Part shown: positions 40,889 through 49,084 of the stretch, piece by piece
Numbering within the stretch: the first letter of the stretch is position 1
How the letters are laid out: each line of letters starts with the position of its first letter
DNA from: Agrococcus sp. SGAir0287
GTDB taxonomy: Bacteria; Actinomycetota; Actinomycetes; Actinomycetales; Microbacteriaceae
Assembly: GCF_005484985.1 (NCBI RefSeq)
Contig: NZ_CP027942.1
Location: 992,001-1,056,000 of the forward strand
DNA length: 64,000 nucleotides
Direction of reading: 5' to 3'
Made by a program: the position numbers and the translations under genes
Notes under the pieces: generated by a model
The model's database searches: none
The model's input: the letters and a program-made list of their open reading frames with translations, nothing else
Told to the model about the DNA's origin: nothing

Positions 40889-41445
40889 GGCCTCGACTCG
40901 GGCCCGGCGTCCCCGGCGTCCGACTCGGCTCGCCGCTGCTCCTCGATGTCGTCGAGCAGGCTCTTCAGCTCGGCGCGGATGAAGTCCTTCGTCGCCATGT
41001 CCTTGATCGCGAGGCGCAGCGCCACGACCTCGCGGGCGAGGTACTCGGTGTCGTTGAGGTTGCGCTCGGCGCGGACGCGGTCCTGCTCGATCTGCACGCG
41101 GTCGCGGTCATCCTGCCGGTTCTGCGCGAGCAGGATCATCGGGGCGGCGTAGGAGGCCTGCAGCGACAGCGCGAGCGTGAGCAGCGGGAAGCCCTGGTCC
41201 TGGGGGTCGAACTGCGAGTCGTGCGGCGCGATCGAGTTGTAGCCGAGCCAGAAGGTCACGAAGATCGTCATCCCGACGAGGAACCACGGCGTGCCCATGC
41301 CGCGCGCCATCGCCTCGCTGAAGCCGCCGAACCGGTCCTTCGACTCGCGTCGGCCGCGTCGGCGACCGAAGAGGCCCCGGCCGGCGCCCTTCGGGGTCGC
41401 GAGCCGATCCTGGCGCTCCTCGCGCTCGTCCCGACGGTCAGCCAC
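40885..41445 (-). CDS. DUF1003 membrane protein
   Basis: 186 residues. A basic N-terminus (first 45 residues), two membrane helices (TPWFLVGMTIFVTFWLGYN and the FPLLTLALSLQASYAAPMILL hairpin that marks DUF1003), then a charged coiled-coil-like helix starting QNRQDDRDR. Function unknown; DUF1003 occurs beside Mrp and MgtE-like genes in many actinobacteria. The GTG start overlaps the MgtE-like gene's end by 8 bases. Confidence 0.88.
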   Translation of the reverse strand: MADRRDEREERQDRLATPKGAGRGLFGRRRGRRESKDRFGGFSEAMARGMGTPWFLVGMTIFVTFWLGYNSIAPHDSQFDPQDQGFPLLTLALSLQASYAAPMILLAQNRQDDRDRVQIEQDRVRAERNLNDTEYLAREVVALRLAIKDMATKDFIRAELKSLLDDIEEQRRAESDAGDAGPESRP

Positions 41446-42670
41446 GGCGCACCTCCGCGTCGTCGCGGCGCCAGTCGTCGGGGAGGATGTGGTCGAGCAC
41501 GTCGTCGACCGTCACGACGCCGACGAGCCGCGACTGGTCGTCGACGACGGGCACGGACACGAGGTTGTAGGTCGCCATGCGGCGCGTGAGCTCGGCTGCC
41601 GTCTCGTCGACGCGCACGGGCTCGAGGGCGGGGTCGAGCAGCGTGCCGAGGCGCTCGTTCGGCGGGTATCGCAGCAGTCGCTGGAAGTGCACGACGCCGA
41701 GGAAGGCGCCCGTGGGCGGCTCGTACGGCGGCAGCGTCACGAAGACGGCCGCGGCGAGCGCCGGCGCGATCTCGTGCCGCCGGATCGTCGCGAGCGCCTC
41801 GGCGACCGTCGCATCCGAGGCGAGGATGACGGGCTCGGTCGTCATGAGGCCGCCCGCGGTGTCCTGGCCGTAGGCGAGCAGCATGCGTACGTCCTCGGCC
41901 TCCTCCGGCTCCATGAGCTCGAGGAGCGCCTCGCCGCGCTCGGCGGGCAGCTGCGCGATGAGGTCCGCGGCGTCGTCGGGCTGCATCTGGTCGAGGACGT
42001 CGGCGGCGCGGTCGTCGCCGAGCGCGTCGAGGATCGCGACCTGGTCGTCCTCGCCCATCTCCTCGAGCACGTCCGCGAGGCGGTCGTCGGAGAGGTCGCC
42101 GGCGACCTCGAGCATGCGCTGCGAGGGCAGGTCGAGCAGCGCCGTCGCGACGTCGGCGGCGGGCAGGTCCTGCAGCTGCGCGAGGATGTGGTCCGACTCC
42201 TGCTCGCCGGCGTCGTCGTGCACGACGTCCATCCACCGAGCGAGGGTCGTAGGCCCCTTGCCGAACGGCGACGTGCGGGGCTTGCGGAGGAAGACCTGGT
42301 CGACGACCCATTCGCCGGGCGCGGTCTCGACGATCGACAGGTCCTCGAGCCGCGCCTCGGTGCCGTCGCGGAGGGTCACCGAGCGGCCGAGCACCTCGGC
42401 GAGCACGAGCTGCTCGCCGCCGCGCTGCTCGAACCGGCGCAGGTTGATGAGGCCCGTCGTGATGAGCTGCCCGCCGCCGATCGCCATGACGCGGCCGACG
42501 GACAGGAACACGCGACGCTTGCCCGTCACCTCGACGACGAAGCCCACGATGCGAGGCGCCGCGGTCTCGCGCGGCACCATGACGACGTCGCGGACGCGCC
42601 CGACCTTGTCGCCCTGGGGGTCGAAGACGGGGCAGCCCGCGAGCCGTGCGACGAACGCCTTGCTGCTCAC
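41438..42670 (-). CDS. Soluble MgtE-like protein: PRC barrel, MgtE N domain and CBS pair, no membrane part
   Basis: 410 residues. Residues 1-130 hold a PRC-barrel-like region (VFDPQGDKVGRVRDVVM); 155-265 the MgtE_N superhelix (DLPAADVATALLDL, DRLADVLEEMGEDDQVAILDAL, MQPDDAADLIAQL); 270-400 two CBS domains (TEPVILASDATVAEALATI; LVSVPVVDDQSRLVGVVTVDD). The transport domain of MgtE is missing, so it cannot be a Mg2+ channel alone; a sensor or regulatory role is inferred. GTG 42670 follows TAGCGT (rc of 42677-42682) by 6 bases. Confidence 0.88.
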   Translation of the reverse strand: MSSKAFVARLAGCPVFDPQGDKVGRVRDVVMVPRETAAPRIVGFVVEVTGKRRVFLSVGRVMAIGGGQLITTGLINLRRFEQRGGEQLVLAEVLGRSVTLRDGTEARLEDLSIVETAPGEWVVDQVFLRKPRTSPFGKGPTTLARWMDVVHDDAGEQESDHILAQLQDLPAADVATALLDLPSQRMLEVAGDLSDDRLADVLEEMGEDDQVAILDALGDDRAADVLDQMQPDDAADLIAQLPAERGEALLELMEPEEAEDVRMLLAYGQDTAGGLMTTEPVILASDATVAEALATIRRHEIAPALAAAVFVTLPPYEPPTGAFLGVVHFQRLLRYPPNERLGTLLDPALEPVRVDETAAELTRRMATYNLVSVPVVDDQSRLVGVVTVDDVLDHILPDDWRRDDAEVRRG

Positions 42671-42746
42671 GGTGCAACGCTACCTGTGGGCTTCGCGGGT
42701 CGCGAACGCCCCACGCCAGCGCCGCGCGACGTGGGACCATGGAGGC

Positions 42747-43286
42747 GTGACCATCCTCCAGCCCTCCGACCGCGGCGAGCAGCGACTGCCCGACGGCATC
42801 GTCGTCGCGTCGTTCCCCACCTACGCCGAGGCGCAGGCGGCGGTGAACAGGCTGTCGGAGTCGGACGCGGACATCCGCGGCCTCGCGATCGTCGGCAACG
42901 ACCTCAAGCTCGTCGAACGGGTCATGGGTCGGCTCACCTGGGGTCGCGTCGCGCTGAACGGCCTGCTGCGCGGGCTCATGTTCGGCGTGTTCTTCGGGCT
43001 CGCGATCTACCTGCTCATGCCCGAGTCGCTGCAGTCGGCGTTCATCCTGCCGCTGCTCGGCGCGGCCATGGGCATCCTGCTGGCGATCGTCACGCATGCC
43101 ATGACACGCAAGCGCCGCGAGTTCTCGAGCGTGCAGCAGGTGATGGCTGCCCGCTACGACGTCGTCGCGCCGCAGGGCATCGCGGGTCGAGCGATGCACG
43201 TCATCGGGCAGCGCTCGGCACCCGCGCCGGTCACGACGCCGGCCGAGGCGCCGGTCGCGCCGGCCCCCGAGACGCCGCAGGCGTAG
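42747..43286 (+). CDS. General stress protein 17M (YflT)-like membrane protein
   Basis: 179 residues from GTG 42747. The GIVVASFPTYAEAQAAVNRLSE start is typical of PF11181 proteins in actinobacteria. Two membrane helices (about residues 75-115) follow, then a Pro/Ala-rich tail. Function unknown; stress-related in Bacillus homologues. GACCAT lies 6 bases before the GTG, a weaker version of the leaderless pattern. The 3' end overlaps the convergent lysG gene by 56 bases. Confidence 0.72.
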   Translation: MTILQPSDRGEQRLPDGIVVASFPTYAEAQAAVNRLSESDADIRGLAIVGNDLKLVERVMGRLTWGRVALNGLLRGLMFGVFFGLAIYLLMPESLQSAFILPLLGAAMGILLAIVTHAMTRKRREFSSVQQVMAARYDVVAPQGIAGRAMHVIGQRSAPAPVTTPAEAPVAPAPETPQA

Positions 43287-44154
43287 CGACGATGTCGGCC
43301 GCCTCCGCGGCAGCCGCGACCACGGCGTCCGTGATGGCGTCGAGCAGCGTCGACGCCAGGTTCCAGCGCTGCCAGTGCAGCGGCACGTCGATCGGGTCGC
43401 CGTCGAGCGCGACGAACGCGCCGGTGGCGAGCTGCGAGGGCAGCAGCATGCCCCAGCCGAGGCCCAGCTCGATCGCGTGGCCGAACTCCGCGGACGCCGA
43501 CACGAGGTGGCGCGGCGGCGAGCCCTCGACGCCGCGCGCGCCGAGGTGGCGCGACTGCAGCACGTCGGAGTCGTCGAAGTCGACATAGGGCGCGCGGGCG
43601 AGCTCGGCGGCGGTGCCCCCTTCCGGCAGCCATCGCGCGGCGAAGTCGCGGCTCGCCGCCGCGACGTAGCGCATCGCGCCGATCGGCGAGGAGACGCACC
43701 CGGGGACCGGCTCGCGCTGCGCGGTGACGGCACCCATGACCGTGCCGGCCTCGAGCAGCGCCGCCGTGCGCTCCTGATCCTCGCGGTGCAGCTCGACGAC
43801 GACGTCGTGCCGCTGCGCCACGGCGGCGACCGCGGGCAGGAACCAGCTCGCGAGGGAGTCGGCGTTGACGCCCAGGCGCATCGTCGCGGTGCCCTGGTCG
43901 GCGCCGAGCGCCCGGAGCGCCTCGTGCTCGAGCAGCGCGAGCTGCCGACCCAGGCGCAGCAGCATCGTGCCGTCGGGCGTGGGGCGCACGGGTCGCGTCC
44001 GCGCGAGCAGCACGCGTCCGAGCTGCCGCTCGAGGGCCCGGATGCGCTGGCTCACGGCGGAGGGGGTGAGGGAGAGCGCCTGCGCCGCGCCGTCGAGGGT
44101 GCCGGCGTCGACCGCGGCGACGAGGGTGCGCAGCAGGTCGCGGGGGAGGTCCAT
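43231..44154 (-). CDS. lysG: LysR-family regulator LysG/ArgP
   Basis: 307 residues. N-terminal winged helix (LLRTLVAAVDAGTLDGAAQALSLTPSAVSQRIRALERQLG), then a type 2 periplasmic-like effector domain, ending in a Pro/Arg-rich tail. LysG senses lysine or arginine and activates the divergent exporter gene lysE, here at 44239. TAGCCT (rc of 44161-44166) ends 6 bases before the ATG, so the mRNA is probably leaderless. Confidence 0.93.
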   Translation of the reverse strand: MDLPRDLLRTLVAAVDAGTLDGAAQALSLTPSAVSQRIRALERQLGRVLLARTRPVRPTPDGTMLLRLGRQLALLEHEALRALGADQGTATMRLGVNADSLASWFLPAVAAVAQRHDVVVELHREDQERTAALLEAGTVMGAVTAQREPVPGCVSSPIGAMRYVAAASRDFAARWLPEGGTAAELARAPYVDFDDSDVLQSRHLGARGVEGSPPRHLVSASAEFGHAIELGLGWGMLLPSQLATGAFVALDGDPIDVPLHWQRWNLASTLLDAITDAVVAAAAEAADIVATPAASRGPARPAPRPAS

Positions 44155-44238
44155 GCCGTGAGGCTACCTGCAGCGCTGCTTCAGGTGCTGCAGATCCCTG
44201 CGCTGGTGCTGCAGGTCGTACGGTCGTAGCGTCGACGC
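44155..44238. promoter_or_regulatory. lysG-lysE divergent control region
   Basis: 84 bp. Leaderless-type -10 elements stand at both ends (44161-44166 minus strand; TAGCGT 44227-44232 plus strand). Between them GGTGCTGCAG occurs twice (44184-44193 and 44205-44214), 21 bp apart, that is two helical turns. ACCTG (44166-44170) pairs with CAGGT (44182-44186). These are candidate LysG sites. Confidence 0.55.
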
Positions 44239-44883
44239 GTGCTCTCGCTCGCCGCCTTCCTCGCCGGACTCGCCATCTGCCTCGGCCTCATCGTCTCGAT
44301 CGGCGCGCAGAACTCCTACGTGCTGCGTCAGGGCATCCGCCGCGAGCACGTCGGCGCGATCGTGCTCGCGTGCATCGCGAGCGAGGTCGTGCTGCAGACC
44401 GCTGGCGTCGCAGGCGTGGCGGTGCTCGTCGAGCACGTGCCGTGGCTCGACGGCGTCGCGCGGTGGGCGGGCGCGATCTTCCTCGTCGGCTACGCGTTCG
44501 TGTGCGCGCGACGCGCATGGCGCGGAGGCGGCTCGCTCGTCGCGGCGCCCGACGAGACGGGAGCGGGCGAGGGCGGCGTCGCCGTGCGGCAGCGCACGTC
44601 GCGGCGCACGGCCGTGCTCACGATCCTCGCGCTCACGTGGCTCAACCCGCACGCGCTCATCGAGACCACGCTCGTCATGGGCTCGATCGCCGCGACGCAC
44701 GGCGAGGCGCGCTGGTCGTTCCTCGTCGGCGGGCTCGTCGCCGCCGCCGTCTGGTTCGTGGGCTTCGGCTACGGCGCTCGTCTGCTCGCGCCCGTCATGC
44801 GCACCGAGCGCGCGTGGCGCATCCTCGACGCCGGCATCGCCGTCGTCATGCTCGGCATCGCCGTCGGCCTCGTGACGCTCTGA
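44239..44883 (+). CDS. lysE: LysE-type amino acid exporter
   Basis: 214 residues, six hydrophobic helices. Signature GAQNSYVLRQGIRREHVGAI near the N-terminus and LNPHALIETTLVMGSIA in the middle are diagnostic for the LysE (L-lysine/L-arginine exporter) group. TAGCGT ends 6 bases before the GTG start. Regulated by LysG. It fits well with the lysine-pathway genes dapC, dapD and dapE in this window. Confidence 0.94.
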   Translation: MLSLAAFLAGLAICLGLIVSIGAQNSYVLRQGIRREHVGAIVLACIASEVVLQTAGVAGVAVLVEHVPWLDGVARWAGAIFLVGYAFVCARRAWRGGGSLVAAPDETGAGEGGVAVRQRTSRRTAVLTILALTWLNPHALIETTLVMGSIAATHGEARWSFLVGGLVAAAVWFVGFGYGARLLAPVMRTERAWRILDAGIAVVMLGIAVGLVTL

Positions 44884-44959
44884 GCGCCGGAGCGCCGGAG
44901 CGCCGGAGCGCCGGAGCGCCGGAGCGCCGGAGCGCCGGAGCGCCGGAGCGCCGGAGCGC
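44883..44959. repeat. 8-bp tandem repeat, about 9.6 copies
   Basis: The unit AGCGCCGG is repeated without error nine times plus five bases. It exactly fills the space between the stop codons of convergent lysE and the aminopeptidase gene. A unit length not divisible by three means it is not coding. It may vary in copy number between strains. Confidence 0.95.
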
Positions 44960-46450
44960 TCAGGCGCGCAGCCGCGCCATCCACGCCTCGACGTCGTCGA
45001 CCGTGCGCGGGATGGCGCCGCAGAGGTTGCGCACGCCGTCGGCCGTGACGACGACGTCGTCCTCGATGCGCACGCCGATGCCGCGCAGCTCCTCGGGCAC
45101 CGTGAGGTCGTCGGGCTGGAAGTAGAGGCCGGGCTCGATCGTGAAGACCATCCCCTCCTCGACGATGCCGTCGTGGTAGAAGTCGCGCCGCGCCTGCGCG
45201 CAGTCGTGCACGTCGAGGCCGAGGTGATGGCTCGTGCCGTGCACCATCCACCGCCGGTGCAGCTGGTTCTCGGGCTCGAGGGACTCCTCCGCCGACATCG
45301 GCAGCAGCCCCCACTCGGCGGTGCGTCGCGCGATGACCTCCATCGCGGCCGCGTGGATCTCCTTGAACACGATGCCGGGCCGCACGACCGCGAACGCGGC
45401 GTCGGCCGCCTCGAGCACGGCCTCGTAGACCTTCCGCTGCACGGGGGAGAAGGTGCCGGAGATCGGCAGCGTGCGCGTGACGTCGGCGGTGTAGAGGGAG
45501 TCGACCTCGACGCCGGCGTCGAGCAGCATGAGGTCGCCGTCGCGCACGACGCCGTCGTTGCGCGTCCAGTGCAGGATGCACGCGTGCGCACCCGAGGCCG
45601 CGATCGTGTCGTAGCCGACGGCGTTGCCGTCCATGCGCGCGCGGCGGTGGAAGGTGCCCTCGACGACGCGCTCGCCGCGGGCGTGCGCGCGAGCGGCGTC
45701 GAGGTCGCGGATGACGTCCTCGAAGCCCGCCTGCGTCGCGTCGACGGCGCGCTGCACCTCGGCGATCTCCCACGCGCTCTTGACGAGGCGCAGCTCTGCG
45801 AGGTCGCGGCCGACGACGTCGGCGCCCTCGGCGCTCGCGTTGGCGCGCTCGCTCAGCCGAGCGACGATCGCCGGATCGCCCTCGGTCGTGACGAGCACGG
45901 GCACCGAGGCGTCGTCGAGCACCGCGTCCACCTCGGCGAGGTCCTTCGTCGCGACGTCGAGGTCGGCGGCGACGTGCGCGAGCGAGGGGCGCGGACCGAT
46001 CCAGAACTCGCCGATCTCGGCGTTCGCGAAGAACTCCGTCGTGTCGCGGCCGGCGGGCTGGCGGAAGTAGAGCGTCGCGTCGTGCCCGTCGTCGGTGGGC
46101 TCGAGGACGAGCACGGAGTCGGGCTCGGCGTCGGCCCCCCAGCCCGTGAGGATCGCGAAGTCGGGGGCCGCGCGGTACGGGTAGTCCGTGTCGTTCGAGC
46201 GCTGCTTGCGCGGTCCGGCGGGCACGACGATGCGGGCGCCGGGATGCTTCGCCGACAGCGCGGCGCGTCGCGCGGCCGCCTCGGCGGCAGCGGCGCGCGG
46301 CTCGGGCAGCACCTCCTCGCGGTCCGCCCAGCCCTGCTGCACGTGCTCGACGAAGCGGCTCGACAGCGGCGTCGTCGACCGACCGGCGTTGCGCTCGTTC
46401 GCCTGGGGCTCGGCGGTGGTCTCGGCTGCGCTCGTCGTCGTGTCGCTCAT
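44960..46450 (-). CDS. pepP: Xaa-Pro aminopeptidase (M24B)
   Basis: 496 residues: N-terminal AMP_N domain (about 45-190, with YPYRAAPDFAILTGW) and a C-terminal pita-bread domain with the two-metal ligands in LLDAGVEVDSLYTADVTRTLP, HGTSHHLGLDVHD, TIEPGLYF and GIGVRIEDDVVVT. It removes N-terminal residues before proline. An Ala/Thr-rich 30-residue N-terminal tail precedes the domain. ATG 46450 is chosen because GAGG lies 9 bases upstream; an ATG three codons earlier is possible. Confidence 0.93.
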   Translation of the reverse strand: MSDTTTSAAETTAEPQANERNAGRSTTPLSSRFVEHVQQGWADREEVLPEPRAAAAEAAARRAALSAKHPGARIVVPAGPRKQRSNDTDYPYRAAPDFAILTGWGADAEPDSVLVLEPTDDGHDATLYFRQPAGRDTTEFFANAEIGEFWIGPRPSLAHVAADLDVATKDLAEVDAVLDDASVPVLVTTEGDPAIVARLSERANASAEGADVVGRDLAELRLVKSAWEIAEVQRAVDATQAGFEDVIRDLDAARAHARGERVVEGTFHRRARMDGNAVGYDTIAASGAHACILHWTRNDGVVRDGDLMLLDAGVEVDSLYTADVTRTLPISGTFSPVQRKVYEAVLEAADAAFAVVRPGIVFKEIHAAAMEVIARRTAEWGLLPMSAEESLEPENQLHRRWMVHGTSHHLGLDVHDCAQARRDFYHDGIVEEGMVFTIEPGLYFQPDDLTVPEELRGIGVRIEDDVVVTADGVRNLCGAIPRTVDDVEAWMARLRA

Positions 46451-46500
46451 GGCATCCATCCTCGCACCGTCGCCCAGGCTCGCGGTCCTACGATCGGACG

Positions 46501-47307
46501 ATGGGCGGTCGACTGCGCGCGGGCAGACGCGCCTGGCGCGCCGAGAATCGCGGTCGGCTGGGTGCGACGCGGTCGGAGCATCGGCGCGGCGAGGACGTCG
46601 TCGTCGCCTGGCACTGGCGCGGCGGCCATGCGCGCACGCTCGTCCTCGTGCACGGCATCGGCATGGGCCAGCAGTACTTCGGGCTGCTGCGCGAGGAGCT
46701 CTGCCGCCCGTACGACGTCGTCGCGATCGACCTGCCCGGCTTCGGGGAGTCGCCGGAGCCGACGAGGCAGGCGTCGATGCCGGAGTGCGCCGACCACGTC
46801 GCGGCGGTGCTGCGCGACCTGGGCATCGCCCCGGTCGTCGCCATCGGCCACTCGATGGGCACGCAGGTCGTCGCCGAGCTCGCCGCACGGCACCCGGACC
46901 TCGTCGAGCGACTCGTGCTCATCGGCCCGACGGTCGACGCGAGGCATCGCTCGAAGCGGTCGCAGACGGCGCGGCTGCTGCTCGATCTCGTCAACGATCC
47001 GCCGATCGTCGCCGCCGTCGGCCTGCGGATGTACGCGCAGGCCGGTCCGCGCTGGTTCCTCACGCAGTTCGACGCGATGCTCGCCCACCGCATCGAGGAC
47101 GTCGCACCGCGCATCGACTGCCCGACGCTCGTCGTGCGCGGCTCGAGCGACGTCGTCTGCCCCCGGGGCTGGACGCGGCACGTGGCCTCCCTCATCCCCG
47201 ACGCCACGTTCCGCGAGGCGCGAGGCAAGGGGCACGAGGCGATGATCACGGGCGCCGAGCCCGTCGCCCGCATGGTGACGAGGTTCCTCGAGGACACGGG
47301 CGCATGA
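46501..47307 (+). CDS. Alpha/beta hydrolase
   Basis: 268 residues. Nucleophile Ser118 in the elbow GHSMG, oxyanion HGIGMG at about 51-56, acid in RGSSDVVCP and His in GKGHEAMI near the C-terminus. The first 30 residues are basic. The substrate is unknown; esterase or lactonase activity is likely. TACGAT (46489-46494) ends 6 bases before the ATG. It is first of three genes joined by 4-base overlaps. Confidence 0.85.
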   Translation: MGGRLRAGRRAWRAENRGRLGATRSEHRRGEDVVVAWHWRGGHARTLVLVHGIGMGQQYFGLLREELCRPYDVVAIDLPGFGESPEPTRQASMPECADHVAAVLRDLGIAPVVAIGHSMGTQVVAELAARHPDLVERLVLIGPTVDARHRSKRSQTARLLLDLVNDPPIVAAVGLRMYAQAGPRWFLTQFDAMLAHRIEDVAPRIDCPTLVVRGSSDVVCPRGWTRHVASLIPDATFREARGKGHEAMITGAEPVARMVTRFLEDTGA

Positions 47308-48029
47308 TCCCGGACCTCGTTCGGCGCGGCGCGACGTGGGCGCTGGACTACGTCGATGCGACGCGCGGCCAGCTGCGCGCCTTCGTGCGTCGCACGACGC
47401 CCTACGACGTGCCGCCGCCCGCCGGCGCCGCGACCGTCGTGCTCCTGCCGGGGGTGTGGGAGCGCTGGCGGTACCTCGAGCCGCTCGCGCGGCGGCTGGC
47501 GGCGCGGGGGCTCGGGGTCCGCGCCGTGCCCGCGCTCGGGTGGAACCTCGCGCCGTTCGTCGACGCCGTGCCGCTCGTGCGCGCGGCGATCGACGACCTC
47601 CACGGCGACGTCGTGCTCGTCGCGCACTCGAAGGGCGGGCTGACGGGCAAGCGCGTGCTCGTCGACTGGGCGCGCGACCGCATCGCCCAGGCGACGCCCG
47701 AGGGCGTGCGGCTCGTGGGCCTCGTCGCCGTCGCGACGCCGTTCGGCGGATCCGCGCGCGCTCGGCTGCTGCCATGGTGGCGCTCGCTCGCAGAGCTCCG
47801 CGACGACTCGCCCGCGCTGCGGGAGCTCGCGGCCGAGACGGAGGCGAATGCGCGCATCGTCGAGCTCGTGCCCGCGTGGGACCCGCACGTGCCCGCCACG
47901 CCGCCGCTCGTCGGCGGCGAGGTCGTGCGCCTGCGCGCCGCCGGGCACTTCTCGAGCCTCGAGAGCCGCGAGGTGCTCGAGGCGATCGTCGCGGCCATCG
48001 ACCGCCTGCGCGCCCGGGAGCCATCATGA
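47304..48029 (+). CDS. Lipase/esterase-like alpha/beta hydrolase
   Basis: 241 residues. VVLLPGVWERWRYLEPLARRL near residue 45 and the nucleophile elbow AHSKGG (Ser109) are of the PGAP1/lipase class; VAVATPFGGS and the late His in AGHFSSLES fit the triad. A hydrophobic face near the N-terminus suggests membrane association, not proven. Coupled by ATGA overlaps to the genes on both sides. Confidence 0.75.
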   Translation: MIPDLVRRGATWALDYVDATRGQLRAFVRRTTPYDVPPPAGAATVVLLPGVWERWRYLEPLARRLAARGLGVRAVPALGWNLAPFVDAVPLVRAAIDDLHGDVVLVAHSKGGLTGKRVLVDWARDRIAQATPEGVRLVGLVAVATPFGGSARARLLPWWRSLAELRDDSPALRELAAETEANARIVELVPAWDPHVPATPPLVGGEVVRLRAAGHFSSLESREVLEAIVAAIDRLRAREPS

Positions 48030-49066
48030 CGTCGCTCGCAGCCCGACTCCTCGCCGGCCCGCGCGGTCGCCGCCTCTGCCTCGACGTCGCGATGCACGAC
48101 GACCGCGTGCGGGAGGCGGTCTTCTGGGCTGCATGGGCGATCGAGCGCGACGACCCCGCGGTCGGCACGACGTGGATCGCGCTCGACGGGCCGGGGAGCG
48201 CTGCAGCCGACGCCGTGCCGCACCGCTCGGTGGACGACGTGGTTCAGGCGATCCTGGCGTCGCACGTCGACGTCGACGCAGCGGTCGTCGACGCTGCGCT
48301 CTCCAGCGCGGTGTCCTCAGCCCGGTACTGGCAGGAGCCGGACGCCGACGATCGCATCGCGAGCGACCGGGTCGTGAGCGACGTCCTCGCTCCGATCGCC
48401 GAGGCCGTCGCCGCGAGCGACCACTGGCTGCGCGACGGCCGGGCGCGCGGCTCCTGGCTCGTGCGATGGGACGAGACGCCGCCGCGTACGGCCGTCGACC
48501 TCACCGCGGCGCGGGCGGCCGAGCTCGCCGACGACGAGGCGATGCGCGCCCACCCGCTCGACGCAGGAGGCGTGCCGGTCGGCGGCGCGTGGTGGTCGAC
48601 GCCGCAGACGCCCGAGACCGTCGGTCGCCTGCCCATCGCGCTCGCTCTCGTCGAGGACGAGCTCGGCTGGCAGGGCGCGACCGCGATCGCGATGCGCGAG
48701 CCCGACCGGCTGCTCCGGATCGCGTCGATCGACGACTGGCTGGCGCTGTGCCGAGCCCATCCGCTCGAGGTCACCTTCGCCCGTCGCCACGACTGGACGC
48801 GGACGACGGGGGAGCGGCACGCGTCATGGATCGTGCCCGACTGGGTCGCGGTCGCGGCGCACCACGACGCCGTGCACCTCGACGTGCGCTGCTGGCTCGA
48901 GGGCGCGGGACGAGCGCTGCGCGTCGACGACGACGCAGCGACCGTCATCGCGGGATGGTCGCCGGACGCGACGTGCTGGCTGCGCGACCCGCAGCCCGTC
49001 GACGGCGTCCCGTCGCGACGCTTCGCGCGCGACGACGCCGCCGGCTGGGTCGAGCTCGACGCCTGA
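48026..49066 (+). CDS. Protein of unknown function, operon with two hydrolases
   Basis: 346 residues; I do not recognise a family. It has no membrane helix or signal peptide. It is rich in Asp, Ala and Trp, with Trp-containing segments AVFWAAWAIERDDP, ARYWQEPDADDR and GGAWWSTPQTPETVGRLP. The ATG overlaps the hydrolase stop by 4 bases, so it is probably co-translated. Codon use matches the neighbours. It converges on the alkyl-DHAP synthase-like gene 18 bases away. Confidence 0.6.
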   Translation: MTSLAARLLAGPRGRRLCLDVAMHDDRVREAVFWAAWAIERDDPAVGTTWIALDGPGSAAADAVPHRSVDDVVQAILASHVDVDAAVVDAALSSAVSSARYWQEPDADDRIASDRVVSDVLAPIAEAVAASDHWLRDGRARGSWLVRWDETPPRTAVDLTAARAAELADDEAMRAHPLDAGGVPVGGAWWSTPQTPETVGRLPIALALVEDELGWQGATAIAMREPDRLLRIASIDDWLALCRAHPLEVTFARRHDWTRTTGERHASWIVPDWVAVAAHHDAVHLDVRCWLEGAGRALRVDDDAATVIAGWSPDATCWLRDPQPVDGVPSRRFARDDAAGWVELDA

Positions 49067-49084
49067 CCCAGCGCGACGGCGGCG

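Noticed and set aside
44883..44959. The 8-bp repeat as a CRISPR array or coding repeat
   Set aside because: There are no spacers, and the unit is not a multiple of three; it is a simple tandem repeat.
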